This document shows positions 43,587 through 52,231 of a stretch of DNA of 64,000 nt, piece after piece (position 1 is the stretch's first letter; each line of letters opens with the position of its first letter). The notes under the pieces are model-generated. The model did no database searches. It saw only the letters and a list, made by a program, of their open reading frames with translations, and was not told where the DNA came from. Source of the DNA: CAJLIR01 sp964408085 (GTDB taxonomy: Bacteria > Bacillota_I > Bacilli_A > RF39 > UBA660); assembly GCA_964408085.1 (NCBI GenBank), contig CAYOYB010000001.1, positions 62,001 to 126,000 on the forward strand, written 5' to 3'. Position numbers and translations under genes: made by a program.

Positions 43587-46382
43587 TTGAATGCAAGTGT
43601 TCCTTTAATGATAGTAAGTTTATTTTATTTATTACTTATATCTGTGCTTTACTTTTCTAAAAAAAGAGTAAATAATTATGAAACAAAGGTATTTAAATAT
43701 ATACTTATATTGGCTATCTTTGGCACAATCATTGATATGATAGGTGTATACGTAAGTCTTTATATTGATGATAGTAGTATCGTTAGGTGGATAGTACTAA
43801 AACTATATTATACATATTTATTAGCAATGCTTTATTTATTATCTTTATATATATTTGTTTATGCCAATAATTTTTCCATGGACAAAAATGAAAATAAAAA
43901 AATTCGAGTTTTGACAATTACTTTTTTACTAGTTTTTATAATTGAATTAGTATTACCAGTTCATTATTATAAATCTGGCAAAGTAATATATGCCTATGGT
44001 GCTAGTACAGACTTTTTATATTTTGTTACAGGAATAGTTGTTCTTTTTTGGATTTTATATTTAATTAAAGATAGGAATATGAATAAAATAAAAAACAAAA
44101 AATATTTTCCTATGATTACATTTATATTATTATTAGTTCCAGTTGTATTATTACAAATGTTTAATCCGCAATTATTACTCATTTCTGGGTTAATTAGTTT
44201 TATTGTTGTTTTTATGTATCATACTATCGAAAACCCAGATATGAAAATGATAGAACAACTTAATTTAGCCAAAAATACAGCTGAAAAAGCAAACAAGGCT
44301 AAAAGTGATTTCCTATCTAGTATGTCACATGAGATTAGAACCCCATTAAACGCTATCGTTGGTTTTTCAGAATGTATAAAACAATCTAGTTCTTTAGAAG
44401 AAGCAAAAGAAAACGCTACAGATGTTATAACTGCATCTAAAACTTTATTAGAGATTGTAAATGGAATTCTTGATATATCAAAAATAGAGTCAGGTAAATT
44501 AGAGCTTATTCAAACTGATTATGATACTTATAAATTATTTAGTGATGTATCAAAATTAATTCAAGCTCGTATTGGCGATAAACCACTTGATTTCAAAGTT
44601 GATATTGCGCCAGACTTACCACCAGTTTTATATGGTGATCATACAAACGTTAAAAAAATTATGATTAACTTATTAACAAATGCTGTAAAATATACAGATA
44701 AAGGCTTAGTTATATTAAGTGTAAAATGTGTAAAAGTAAATAAAGATATTTGTCGCTTAATTATTTCTGTAAAAGATACAGGTCGTGGAATAAAGAAAGA
44801 AAATATTGATAAATTATTTAATAAATTTCAAAGAATTGATGAGGATATGAATACTACTATTGAAGGGACAGGTTTAGGCCTTGCAATTACTAAACAATTA
44901 GTTGAAATGATGAATGGTAGTATTGTCGTTAACAGTATTTATGGTGAGGGTTCTGACTTTACAGCTGCAATTGATCAAAGAATATCTCTTAAAAAGATTA
45001 CCTTAGAATCAAATGATATTGTAACTAAAATTGATTTAAATGGTAAGAAAATATTAATAGTTGATGATAATAAATTAAATCTAAAAGTAGCTAGAAAATT
45101 ACTTTTACCTTATAACTGTAATGTTGATACTTGTGAAAGTGGTTTTGAATGTATTGAGAAAATAAAAAGTGATAATACTTATGATTTAATTTTAATGGAT
45201 GACATGATGCCTAAAATGCGTGGTACTGAAACTTTAGAAAAACTAAAAGAACTAGAAAACTTTAATATTCCTACTATATCTTTAACAGCAAATGCTATAA
45301 CAGGTATGAGAGAACATTATTTAAAATGTGGCTTTAGTGATTATCTATCGAAACCAATTGAAAAAAAAGAATTGGAAAAAGTATTAAAAAAATGTTTGTG
45401 TAAAAAAACTAATGTAGAAACAAAAGCAATAGTAGAAAACCCAAAAAGTATTTCTAATCAAACAAATGAAATAAAAAATGAATCAATTCCTGCTAATATT
45501 AACTATTTGGATTATAGCGATAAAAAAGTACTAATTGTTGATGATAATAAAATAAATATTAAAATTGCTGCTAAAGCACTTGCTCCATACAAATTTCAAA
45601 TAGAAAAAGTATTAAGTGGTTTTGAATGCTTAGAAAAAATAAAAAATGGTAATATTTATGATTTAATTTTTATGGATTATATGATGCCAGATATGGATGG
45701 AATTGAGACATTAAAAGAATTAAAAAAATTACCTAATTTTAATACAAAAGTTGTGGCTTTAACAGCTGATGCTGTAGCAGGTGCTAAAGAAAAATTTTTG
45801 AATGCTGGTTTTGATGAATACGTTCCAAAACCAATTGATAAAAGTTTTTTAAATAAAATAATTAACAAATTATTAGATAATAACTCAGTATCTGAAAATA
45901 GAGAGGTATCTACTAAGCAACATAATCAAATGTTTACAGATATTCCAAGTGAATTATTAGATATGAGTAAACCATTAGATGAAATAAAAATAGATACTGA
46001 TTCTTTAAATTCAGAAGTTAAAAAAGATATTAATTATTTAAAAAACAACAATATTGGTGTTGATGCCTCTATTGAGATCTTAGGTAGTATAGATGACTAC
46101 AATGATACATTAGAAGAATTTATAAATAATATCGAAGATAGAACTAATAAATTAAATAAATATAAAGAAGAAAAAGACATGAAGAATTATGCTATAGAAG
46201 TTCATGCTCTAAAAAGTGATTCTAAATATTTAGGTTTTACAAAATTAGCTGAACTTGCTTTTAATCATGAAATGAAAAGCAAAGAAAATAATATAGAATA
46301 TATAAATAATAATTATGATGAATTAATGAGTGAATTAACTAGTATTTTAGAAATAGTAAAGAAATATATAAATACCAAATAA
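43587..46382 (+). CDS. Hybrid histidine kinase with 7TM sensor, two receivers and HPt
   Basis: The 931-residue protein has seven hydrophobic segments in residues 1-215, a HisKA domain with FLSSMSHEIRTPL (phospho-accepting His248), an HATPase with NLLTNAVKYT and GTGLGLAIT, two REC domains (MDDMMP with Asp538 and MDYMMPDMDG with Asp697) and a C-terminal HPt with HALKSDSKYLG (His873). It can therefore run an internal His-Asp-His-Asp relay. No response regulator gene is adjacent. TTG 43587 follows GAGGTGA at 43575-43581; the GTG at 43578 is inside that site. The likely signal is an extracytoplasmic ligand, but it is unidentified. Confidence 0.88.
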   Translation: MNASVPLMIVSLFYLLLISVLYFSKKRVNNYETKVFKYILILAIFGTIIDMIGVYVSLYIDDSSIVRWIVLKLYYTYLLAMLYLLSLYIFVYANNFSMDKNENKKIRVLTITFLLVFIIELVLPVHYYKSGKVIYAYGASTDFLYFVTGIVVLFWILYLIKDRNMNKIKNKKYFPMITFILLLVPVVLLQMFNPQLLLISGLISFIVVFMYHTIENPDMKMIEQLNLAKNTAEKANKAKSDFLSSMSHEIRTPLNAIVGFSECIKQSSSLEEAKENATDVITASKTLLEIVNGILDISKIESGKLELIQTDYDTYKLFSDVSKLIQARIGDKPLDFKVDIAPDLPPVLYGDHTNVKKIMINLLTNAVKYTDKGLVILSVKCVKVNKDICRLIISVKDTGRGIKKENIDKLFNKFQRIDEDMNTTIEGTGLGLAITKQLVEMMNGSIVVNSIYGEGSDFTAAIDQRISLKKITLESNDIVTKIDLNGKKILIVDDNKLNLKVARKLLLPYNCNVDTCESGFECIEKIKSDNTYDLILMDDMMPKMRGTETLEKLKELENFNIPTISLTANAITGMREHYLKCGFSDYLSKPIEKKELEKVLKKCLCKKTNVETKAIVENPKSISNQTNEIKNESIPANINYLDYSDKKVLIVDDNKINIKIAAKALAPYKFQIEKVLSGFECLEKIKNGNIYDLIFMDYMMPDMDGIETLKELKKLPNFNTKVVALTADAVAGAKEKFLNAGFDEYVPKPIDKSFLNKIINKLLDNNSVSENREVSTKQHNQMFTDIPSELLDMSKPLDEIKIDTDSLNSEVKKDINYLKNNNIGVDASIEILGSIDDYNDTLEEFINNIEDRTNKLNKYKEEKDMKNYAIEVHALKSDSKYLGFTKLAELAFNHEMKSKENNIEYINNNYDELMSELTSILEIVKKYINTK

Positions 46383-46397
46383 CAATTTGGTGTTTTT
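46372..46397 (+). terminator. Rho-independent terminator
   Basis: ATACCAAAT pairs with ATTTGGTGT (one G-T pair) over a 4-nt loop, with T residues following. It overlaps the kinase stop. Confidence 0.7.
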
Positions 46398-46441
46398 CTT
46401 TATTTATGATATAATTAAAAAACAAGAAAAGAGGAATTATT

Positions 46442-47542
46442 ATGAGTTTAACAGCCGGAATTGTTGGACTACCAAATGTAGGTAAATCAACATTATTTAA
46501 TGCAATTACAAAACAAAATATTTTAGCCGCTAATTACCCATTTGCGACTATTGATCCAAATGTTGGAATTGTTACTGTTCCAGATGAAAGATTAGAATTT
46601 TTAAACAATTTATATGAGCCAAAAAGTTTAGTACCAACAACATTTGAATTTACAGATATTGCAGGTCTTGTTAAAGGTGCTTCAAGTGGTGAAGGTTTAG
46701 GCAATAAGTTTTTATCGCATATTAGAGAAGTTGACGCTATTGTTGAAGTAGTCAGATGTTTTGAAGACTCTAATGTTACTCATGTTGATGGGCAAATAGA
46801 TCCAATTCGTGATATTGAAACAATTAATGCAGAACTTGCTATAGCTGATTTAGAAGTTATTGAAAATAGAATTAATCGCATTGGTAAAAAAGCAGCAATG
46901 TCAAAAGATAAAGAAACACAAATAGAAGTGGAATTATTAACTAAGTTAAAATCTAATTTAGAAAAAAGTATTGCTGTAAGACAAGTTGATTTAAACGAAA
47001 TTGAAAAAAAGTTAATTAAATCATTTAGTTTATTAACGGCAAAACCAATTATTTATATGGCTAATATTAGTGAAGCTGATTTAATTACAGGTGAAAATGA
47101 ATATACTAAAAAAGTAGAAGAGTATGCCCAAAAAGAAAATGCTAGTGTAATTAAAGTAAGCGCTAAAATAGAATCAGAATTAAGTGAATTATCAGATGAA
47201 GAAAAAGAATTGTTTTTAGCCGACTTAGGTATAAAAGAAGGTGGATTAGAAAAATTAATAAAAGCAACATATGATTTATTAGGTCTTGCTACTTATTTTA
47301 CAGCTGGAACTGATGAGGTTAGAGCTTGGACATTTAAAAAAGGCATGAAAGCACCAGAATGTGCTGGAATTATTCATACTGACTTTGAAAAAGGCTTTAT
47401 TAAGGCTGAAGTCATGAGTTATACTGATTTAAAAAATCAAGGAAACGAAAAAAAAGTTAGAGAAGCTGGAAAAATGCGTTTAGAAGGAAAAGAATATTTA
47501 ATGCAAGATGGAGATATATGTTATTTTAGATTTAATAAATAG
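46442..47542 (+). CDS. ychF: Ribosome-binding GTPase/ATPase YchF
   Basis: YchF (OLA1 family) is a P-loop ATPase that associates with ribosomes and stress responses. The 366-residue protein has GIVGLPNVGKSTLFNAIT (about residues 6-23), the YPFATIDPNVG switch I, FTDIAGLVKGAS (switch II), a coiled-coil insertion and the TGS-like C-terminus DGDICYFRFN. In Bacillus the order ychF-rpsF-ssb-rpsR is conserved; here a Bax-inhibitor-like gene intervenes. Confidence 0.97.
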   Translation: MSLTAGIVGLPNVGKSTLFNAITKQNILAANYPFATIDPNVGIVTVPDERLEFLNNLYEPKSLVPTTFEFTDIAGLVKGASSGEGLGNKFLSHIREVDAIVEVVRCFEDSNVTHVDGQIDPIRDIETINAELAIADLEVIENRINRIGKKAAMSKDKETQIEVELLTKLKSNLEKSIAVRQVDLNEIEKKLIKSFSLLTAKPIIYMANISEADLITGENEYTKKVEEYAQKENASVIKVSAKIESELSELSDEEKELFLADLGIKEGGLEKLIKATYDLLGLATYFTAGTDEVRAWTFKKGMKAPECAGIIHTDFEKGFIKAEVMSYTDLKNQGNEKKVREAGKMRLEGKEYLMQDGDICYFRFNK

Positions 47543-47590
47543 TATTGTAATATTTTAACATTTACAATATAATTAAATAGGAGGGATAAA

Positions 47591-48238
47591 ATGGAATTAA
47601 ATAAAGTTTATTCAAAAGTATTTGGTTGGATGTTCATAGGTTTATTACTTACATTTTTAACAGGTTATACAGTTGCTAATAACTTAAATATGTTATTATT
47701 TGTATATGAAGGTAATAAATGGATAATATTTTCTATTATTGAAATTGTATTAGTAATATTTTTATCAGCAAGAATTCAAAAAATGAATTCAATAACCGCA
47801 AAAATTTGTTTTGTTATATATTCTATTGTAACAGGACTTACCTTTTCATCAATATTCCTTACATATAAATTAGGTTCAATTATTTATGTGTTTGGTATTA
47901 CGGCATTATTATTTGGTATTTTTGCCCTAGTTGGACATTTTACTAAAATGAATTTAAATAAAATTGGCACATATTTATTCATGGGCTTAATAGGAATAAT
48001 TATTTGTGGAATTATAAATATATTTGTTGGAAGTGAAACTTTTGACATAACTATATGTATTATAGGAGTTGTTATCTTTTTAGGGTACACAGCTTATGAT
48101 GTAAAAAAAATAAATTATTTATTGCAGTCTTTTGATAATGAAGATAATTTAGCTATTTATGGTGCATTAGAATTATATTTAGACTTTATTAACTTATTCT
48201 TAAAATTATTAAGACTATTTGCTAAAAGAGATGATTAA
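47591..48238 (+). CDS. Bax inhibitor-1/YccA family membrane protein
   Basis: The 215-residue protein has about seven TM segments and the family features FGWMFIGLLLTFLTGYTVA and the C-terminal SFDNEDNLAIYGALELYLDFINLFLKLLRL. The latter includes the conserved Asp pair linked to pH-sensitive calcium leak in BsYetJ. The role in bacteria is probably ion homeostasis. It has a GGAGG ribosome site after ychF and a strong terminator after it, so it may be read with ychF. Confidence 0.9.
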   Translation: MELNKVYSKVFGWMFIGLLLTFLTGYTVANNLNMLLFVYEGNKWIIFSIIEIVLVIFLSARIQKMNSITAKICFVIYSIVTGLTFSSIFLTYKLGSIIYVFGITALLFGIFALVGHFTKMNLNKIGTYLFMGLIGIIICGIINIFVGSETFDITICIIGVVIFLGYTAYDVKKINYLLQSFDNEDNLAIYGALELYLDFINLFLKLLRLFAKRDD

Positions 48239-48263
48239 TAATGACACTTGTCATTATTTTTTT
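48237..48263 (+). terminator. Rho-independent terminator
   Basis: AATAATGAC pairs with GTCATTATT over a 4-nt loop and runs into T residues. The stem overlaps the Bax-inhibitor gene stop. Confidence 0.75.
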
Positions 48264-48349
48264 ATCATTTTGAATATATAAAAAGGGAACATTTTTCTAA
48301 AATTATATATTTCGCATAATATATAATTGAACAAATTAAATAAAAAACG

Positions 48350-48378
48350 TTTACATTTTAATTTAATTTTGTTATAAT
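48350..48378 (+). promoter_or_regulatory. Sigma-A promoter of rpsF-ssb-rpsR
   Basis: TTTACA (48350-48355), a 17-bp spacer and TATAAT (48373-48378). Confidence 0.7.
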
Positions 48379-48384
48379 CTTTAG

Positions 48385-48445
48385 CGAGTATTAATTTACT
48401 CCTTGCTTCTTTTAGGAAGCCAATAGACCATAAGGAGGTGGAACA
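48385..48445 (+). promoter_or_regulatory. Candidate S6:S18-type leader RNA
   Basis: The leader between the promoter and rpsF can form a hairpin, GCTTC/GGAAGC near 48404-48420, enclosed by ACTCC (near 48398) that can pair with GGAG of the ribosome site. A structure of this kind upstream of rpsF is the site of autogenous control by S6-S18 in many bacteria. The fold was judged by eye. Confidence 0.4.
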
Positions 48446-48736
48446 ATGAAAAATTATGAAATTATGTTTATTGTAAAACCAACATTAAGTGAAGAGGATA
48501 TCAAAAAAACTGTAAAGAATTTTGAAGATATCATAACTAATAATGGTGGAAAAGTTACAGAAACAACAGAAATGGGTCAAAGAGAATTAGCTTATGAAAT
48601 AAAAAAATTTAAAAGCGGTTACTACTATGTAATTACCCTAGAAGCTAATGATGATAAAGCTATAAAAGAATTTGATCGTTTAGCTTTAATTAGCAATGAT
48701 ATTATTCGTCATTTAATTACTAAATTAGAAAAATAA
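48446..48736 (+). CDS. rpsF: 30S ribosomal protein S6
   Basis: The 96-residue protein starts with MKNYEIMFIVKPTLSEEDI and contains GGKVTETTEMGQRELAYEIKKFKSGYYYVI, the ferredoxin-like S6 fold. S6 pairs with S18 in the 30S platform. It heads the conserved rpsF-ssb-rpsR operon, with a very strong AAGGAGGTG ribosome site and a short leader that may carry an S6:S18 regulatory structure. Confidence 0.97.
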   Translation: MKNYEIMFIVKPTLSEEDIKKTVKNFEDIITNNGGKVTETTEMGQRELAYEIKKFKSGYYYVITLEANDDKAIKEFDRLALISNDIIRHLITKLEK

Positions 48737-48750
48737 GAAGAGGTGTAATT

Positions 48751-49227
48751 ATGAATCGAGTTGAATTAGTAGGAAGATTAACTGCTAAACCAGAATTACG
48801 TTATACAGGTTCAAATTTACCTTATGCAAGATTTTCAGTTGCTATTAATAGAACTTTTAATAATGCACAAGGTGAAAGAGAAACAGATTTTATAAACATA
48901 ATTGTTTGGAGAAAACAAGCAGAAAATGTATGTAATTTTTTAGATAAGGGTAGTCTAGTTTCAATTGAAGGTAGACTTCAAACAGGAAGTTATACAGATA
49001 AAGATGGAAATAAAAGATATTCTATGGATGTTGTAGCTGATAGTGTTCAATTTTTAGAGAGTAAGGCTCAAAGTCAATCACGTTCTCAATCTATGGGAAA
49101 TAGTGATAACGAGCCAAGCCCATATGACTATCAAAATAATGACTACGCTAATAATGTTAGTGTAGAAAATGATCCATTTGCAGATTTTGGCGATAGTGTA
49201 TCAATTGATGATAATTTCCTAGATTAA
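48751..49227 (+). CDS. ssb: Single-stranded DNA-binding protein
   Basis: The 158-residue SSB has an N-terminal OB fold (NRVELVGRLTAKPELRYTGSN...FINIIVWRKQAENVCNFLDKGSLVSIEGRLQTG, about residues 2-75), a Ser/Gln/Asn-rich linker and an acidic tip ending SIDDNFLD. The usual tip is DDDLPF; here only DDNFLD is present, ending in Leu-Asp rather than Pro-Phe. The tip normally binds partner proteins, so the difference is notable. It lies between rpsF and rpsR. Confidence 0.96.
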   Translation: MNRVELVGRLTAKPELRYTGSNLPYARFSVAINRTFNNAQGERETDFINIIVWRKQAENVCNFLDKGSLVSIEGRLQTGSYTDKDGNKRYSMDVVADSVQFLESKAQSQSRSQSMGNSDNEPSPYDYQNNDYANNVSVENDPFADFGDSVSIDDNFLD

Positions 49228-49243
49228 TAAGGAGGATAAAAAT

Positions 49244-49465
49244 ATGGCAGAATTTCGTGGAAAGAAAAGAAAAAAAGTATGTCAAATGTGTGCTGGTAAA
49301 GATGTAAAATACAGTGATGTTGATATAATAAAAAAATATGTTAGTTCTGATACTAGAAAAATTTTACCTAGAAGAATGACAGGAAACTGTGCTGAACATC
49401 AAAGACATATTGCAGGTGAAATTAAGAAAGCAAGATTTATGGCTTTAATACCATTTGTAAAATAA
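49244..49465 (+). CDS. rpsR: 30S ribosomal protein S18
   Basis: The 73-residue protein contains KKVCQMCAGK and the core motif SDTRKILPRRMTGNCAEHQRHI, with a basic C-terminus. The CxxC-type pair plus another Cys suggests a zinc-binding version of S18. It ends the rpsF-ssb-rpsR operon at a strong terminator and is followed by a minus-strand orphan, then the S10 operon. Confidence 0.97.
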   Translation: MAEFRGKKRKKVCQMCAGKDVKYSDVDIIKKYVSSDTRKILPRRMTGNCAEHQRHIAGEIKKARFMALIPFVK

Positions 49466-49494
49466 TAAATGAAAATTAAATAATAAGAAATATA

Positions 49495-49532
49495 AAAAAG
49501 TTTTAAACAATAATACTTGTTTAAAACTTTTT
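49495..49532. terminator. Bidirectional terminator between rpsR and the minus-strand gene
   Basis: AAAAAGTTTTAAACA pairs perfectly with TGTTTAAAACTTTTT over an 8-nt loop. T-runs occur on both strands, and the right arm overlaps the stop of the minus-strand gene. Confidence 0.8.
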
Positions 49533-49865
49533 ATTTTTTAGATTACTAATTTCTTGTTGCATAGCATTAATTACCTTTTGCATCATTATAATTTGTTCTT
49601 CAATATCTGATTGATTGTTACTTTGTGAATCATTATGTAAATTGTCATCATTAACAATATGTCTATTAGAAGAATTAGAAGTTTTATTTCTGTTATTTAA
49701 AAGTTGTTGTTGTGCTGAATTAGTAGATAGAAGTTGACCAACTAACATAAACCAACCACCTAAAGCATTTTGCTCAGCAGGTGTTGATTGATCAATTAAT
49801 AAATATCCAACAATAATAGCACTCAAACTATATGCTTTAGCATCAATATTAGGTAGTACACTCAT
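49521..49865 (-). CDS. Unknown 114-residue protein
   Basis: The protein begins with a hydrophobic region (SAIIVGYLLIDQ and LGGWFMLVGQLL) suggesting membrane or holin-like character, then an Asn/Gln/Ser-rich linker and a C-terminal coiled coil (EEQIIMMQKVINAMQQEISNLKNKKF). No family was recognised. It is a lone minus-strand gene between the rpsR operon and the S10 operon, with a weak ribosome site. Confidence 0.55.
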   Translation of the reverse strand: MSVLPNIDAKAYSLSAIIVGYLLIDQSTPAEQNALGGWFMLVGQLLSTNSAQQQLLNNRNKTSNSSNRHIVNDDNLHNDSQSNNQSDIEEQIIMMQKVINAMQQEISNLKNKKF

Positions 49866-50021
49866 TTAATCATCACTATAAAAATATATGTATGAGTTTA
49901 TAAAACTTGTTAAAAATAGAAAATTCTTATTTAATTTTCAAAATTTTTAACTATGATAAAATAAGATTTTATTTTTTACATAAAAAAATTAAAAAATCTT
50001 TGATAAATTCATAAAAAACAC

Positions 50022-50050
50022 TTGCATTTCATATAATTTTTATGTATAAT
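50022..50050 (+). promoter_or_regulatory. Promoter of the S10-spc-alpha operon
   Basis: TTGCAT (50022-50027) and TATAAT (50045-50050) are 17 bp apart. The leader from about 50057 to rpsJ is about 127 nt. The stretch 49866-50021 shows nothing else. Confidence 0.7.
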
Positions 50051-50056
50051 TTTGAA

Positions 50057-50183
50057 TGTGTGGCATGCATTGATGTGTGAGGTTGTCGATACACCAGGTT
50101 AAGTTGTAAATAAATTTAAAATGGTAATCGGGTTTTTACACGGAGCAAGTCTATACTGGATATAGGCGAAGGGAGGATACAAT
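50057..50183 (+). promoter_or_regulatory. Ribosomal-protein leader of the S10 operon
   Basis: The leader contains GTGTGAGGTTGTCGATACACCAGG, a near-palindromic hairpin with an internal bulge near 50073-50096, and ACACGGAGCAAGTCT at about 50137-50151, which resembles conserved S10-operon leader sequence of Firmicutes. In Bacillus this leader is bound by L4 for autogenous control. The match to a Firmicutes S10 leader is by recollection of pattern, not by search. Confidence 0.5.
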
Positions 50184-50498
50184 ATGTCTAATACTAAAGT
50201 TCGTATTAAAGCAAAAGCTTATGATCATAAAAGCTTAGATCAAGCTTGCGCAAAAATAGTTGACACAGTTAAAAGAACTGGCGGTGAAGTTAGTGGACCA
50301 ATTCCATTACCAACTGAAATCGAAAAAATAACTATTTTAAGAGCTGTTCACAAATATAAAGATTCACGTGAACAATTCGAAAAAAGAACACACAAAAGAC
50401 TTATTGATATCGCAAATCCAAGCAAGGAAACTATTGACGCATTAGCTCATTTAGATATTCCAAGCGGAGTTGATATCAAAATTGATACAAAAAAATAA
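50184..50498 (+). CDS. rpsJ: 30S ribosomal protein S10
   Basis: The 104-residue protein shows KVRIKAKAYDHKSLDQACAKIVDTVKRTGGEVSGPIPLPT and EKRTHKRLIDIANPS, the S10 fold. S10 sits in the 30S head and doubles as NusE in antitermination with NusB. It is the first gene of the supercluster, with a GGGAGG ribosome site. Confidence 0.98.
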   Translation: MSNTKVRIKAKAYDHKSLDQACAKIVDTVKRTGGEVSGPIPLPTEIEKITILRAVHKYKDSREQFEKRTHKRLIDIANPSKETIDALAHLDIPSGVDIKIDTKK

Positions 50499-50513
50499 TA
50501 GGAGGAAATAATC

Positions 50514-51290
50514 ATGAGTATGAAAGGAATCTTAGGTCGTAAAGAAGGAATGACTCAAGTATTTACAAAATCTGGTAAATTGATTCCTGTAACTGTTATT
50601 AGTGTTGAACCAAATGTTGTAACACAAATTAAAACAAAAGAAAATGATGGTTACGAGGCTATTCAATTAGGATTTGATACAAAGAGAGAAAAGCTAGCGA
50701 CAAAAGCTTCTATTGGGCATACCAATAAAGCTAATACTACACCTAAGCGCTTCTTTAGAGAAATAAAAGGTGTAGAAATCAGTAATTATACTTTAGGTCA
50801 AGAAATTAAGGCAGATATTTTTACTGAAGGTGAAGTGGTTGACGTAACAGGAACTACTAAGGGACATGGTTTCCAAGGTGTTATTAAACGTCATAATCAA
50901 AGTAGGGGTCCAATGGGTCATGGTTCACATTACCATAGAAGACCTGGTTCAATGGGAACAATGCGTCCAATGCGTGTCTTCAAAGGTAAAAAATTACCAG
51001 GACATATGGGTGTTGATACAGTAACTATTCAAAATCTTGAAATTGTAGCTGTTGATATTGAAAACAATGTAATTTTAGTTAAGGGTAATGTTCCAGGAGC
51101 AAAAAAATCATTAGTAATTATTAAGAGTGCTGTAAAAAATCCTGGAAAAGTTAACGAAAGAGAAGAATTGATTTCTTACGTTGAAGCGCCAGTTGAACAA
51201 CCTACAGAAAGTAAAACTGAAGAAACAGAAAATGTTGTTTCAGAAGCAGCAACTGAAGAAGTAGAAACTACTACTTCAGAAAATGAGTAG
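50514..51290 (+). CDS. rplC: 50S ribosomal protein L3 with acidic C-terminal tail
   Basis: The first ~210 residues match L3 (MKGILGRKEGMTQVF, then GTTKGHGFQGVIKRHNQSRGPMGHGSHYHRRPGSMG). L3 reaches the peptidyl-transferase region and starts 50S assembly. The protein continues to 258 residues with a Glu/Thr-rich low-complexity tail (AATEEVETTTSENE at the end), about 45 residues longer than usual. ATG 50514 has GGAGG at 50501-50505. Confidence 0.97.
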   Translation: MSMKGILGRKEGMTQVFTKSGKLIPVTVISVEPNVVTQIKTKENDGYEAIQLGFDTKREKLATKASIGHTNKANTTPKRFFREIKGVEISNYTLGQEIKADIFTEGEVVDVTGTTKGHGFQGVIKRHNQSRGPMGHGSHYHRRPGSMGTMRPMRVFKGKKLPGHMGVDTVTIQNLEIVAVDIENNVILVKGNVPGAKKSLVIIKSAVKNPGKVNEREELISYVEAPVEQPTESKTEETENVVSEAATEEVETTTSENE

Positions 51291-51303
51291 GAGGTATATA
51301 TAG

Positions 51304-51933
51304 ATGACTAATATATCTGTATTAAATATTAAAGGCGAAAAAGTTAAAGACATTACCTTAAATGAAACTGTATTTGGTATTGAACCAAACGATGCTGTTT
51401 TATATGATGCAATTGTATTATCTAGAAACAATGCAAGACAAGCTAGCGCTAACACTAAAACACGTAGTGAAGTTAGTGGTGGTGGTAAAAAACCATGGAG
51501 ACAAAAAGGAACAGGACACGCTCGTCAAGGAAGTACAAGAGCTCCACATTGGTATCATGGTGGTGTAGTATTTGGACCAACTCCAGATCGTAATTACACT
51601 AGAAAAATGAATAAAAAGGAAAGAAGATTAGCTTTAAAATCAGCTTTATCATATAAATTAATTGATTCAGAGATGATTGTATTAGATAGTTTTAAACTAG
51701 AAAGCTCTAAAACAAAAGAAGCTATAGAAATTCTTACTAATTTAAAAGCTAATGAAGCAAAAACATTAATTGTTGTTGATAAATTAGAAGAAAATGTAAT
51801 TTTAGCAACACGTAATTTAGCTAATGTAATTTTATTAGAAACTGATGAAATCAATACATTAGATGTTGTATCAGCTGATTTACTAGTTATTACTGAAGAA
51901 GCTGTTAAAAAAATAGAGGAGGTGCTAGCATAA
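51304..51933 (+). CDS. rplD: 50S ribosomal protein L4
   Basis: The 209-residue protein has the long loop SGGGKKPWRQKGTGHARQGSTRAPHWYHGGVVFGP (about residues 60-93) that lines the exit tunnel, and a C-terminal globular domain. L4 controls its own operon in some bacteria by acting on the S10 leader. It is 13 bp after rplC and one base from rplW. Confidence 0.97.
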   Translation: MTNISVLNIKGEKVKDITLNETVFGIEPNDAVLYDAIVLSRNNARQASANTKTRSEVSGGGKKPWRQKGTGHARQGSTRAPHWYHGGVVFGPTPDRNYTRKMNKKERRLALKSALSYKLIDSEMIVLDSFKLESSKTKEAIEILTNLKANEAKTLIVVDKLEENVILATRNLANVILLETDEINTLDVVSADLLVITEEAVKKIEEVLA

Positions 51934-51934
51934 T

Positions 51935-52213
51935 ATGAATAATTATAGAGACATAATTAAGGCACCAATTATTACTGAAAAAAGTTCTACTTTAGCTCAA
52001 AATAATACTTACGTATTTAGTGTTGATATTCATTCTAATAAAACACAAATTAAAGAAGCTATTGAAAAAATATTCAATGTAAAAGTAGAAAATGTTAATA
52101 CAGTTAACGTTAAACCTAAGAAAAAAAGAGTTGGACGTTATGCTGGTAAAACACAAAGAATAAAAAAAGCAATTGTTAAATTAAAAGAAGGAAGTTCAAT
52201 AGAACTTAATTAA
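51935..52213 (+). CDS. rplW: 50S ribosomal protein L23
   Basis: The 92-residue protein shows KAPIITEKSSTLAQNNTYVFSVD and KVENVNTVNVKPKKKRVGRYAGK, the L23 fold. L23 lies at the polypeptide exit and docks trigger factor and SRP. It starts two bases after the rplD stop. Confidence 0.97.
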   Translation: MNNYRDIIKAPIITEKSSTLAQNNTYVFSVDIHSNKTQIKEAIEKIFNVKVENVNTVNVKPKKKRVGRYAGKTQRIKKAIVKLKEGSSIELN

Positions 52214-52231
52214 CTCTAAAGGAGGATAAAT

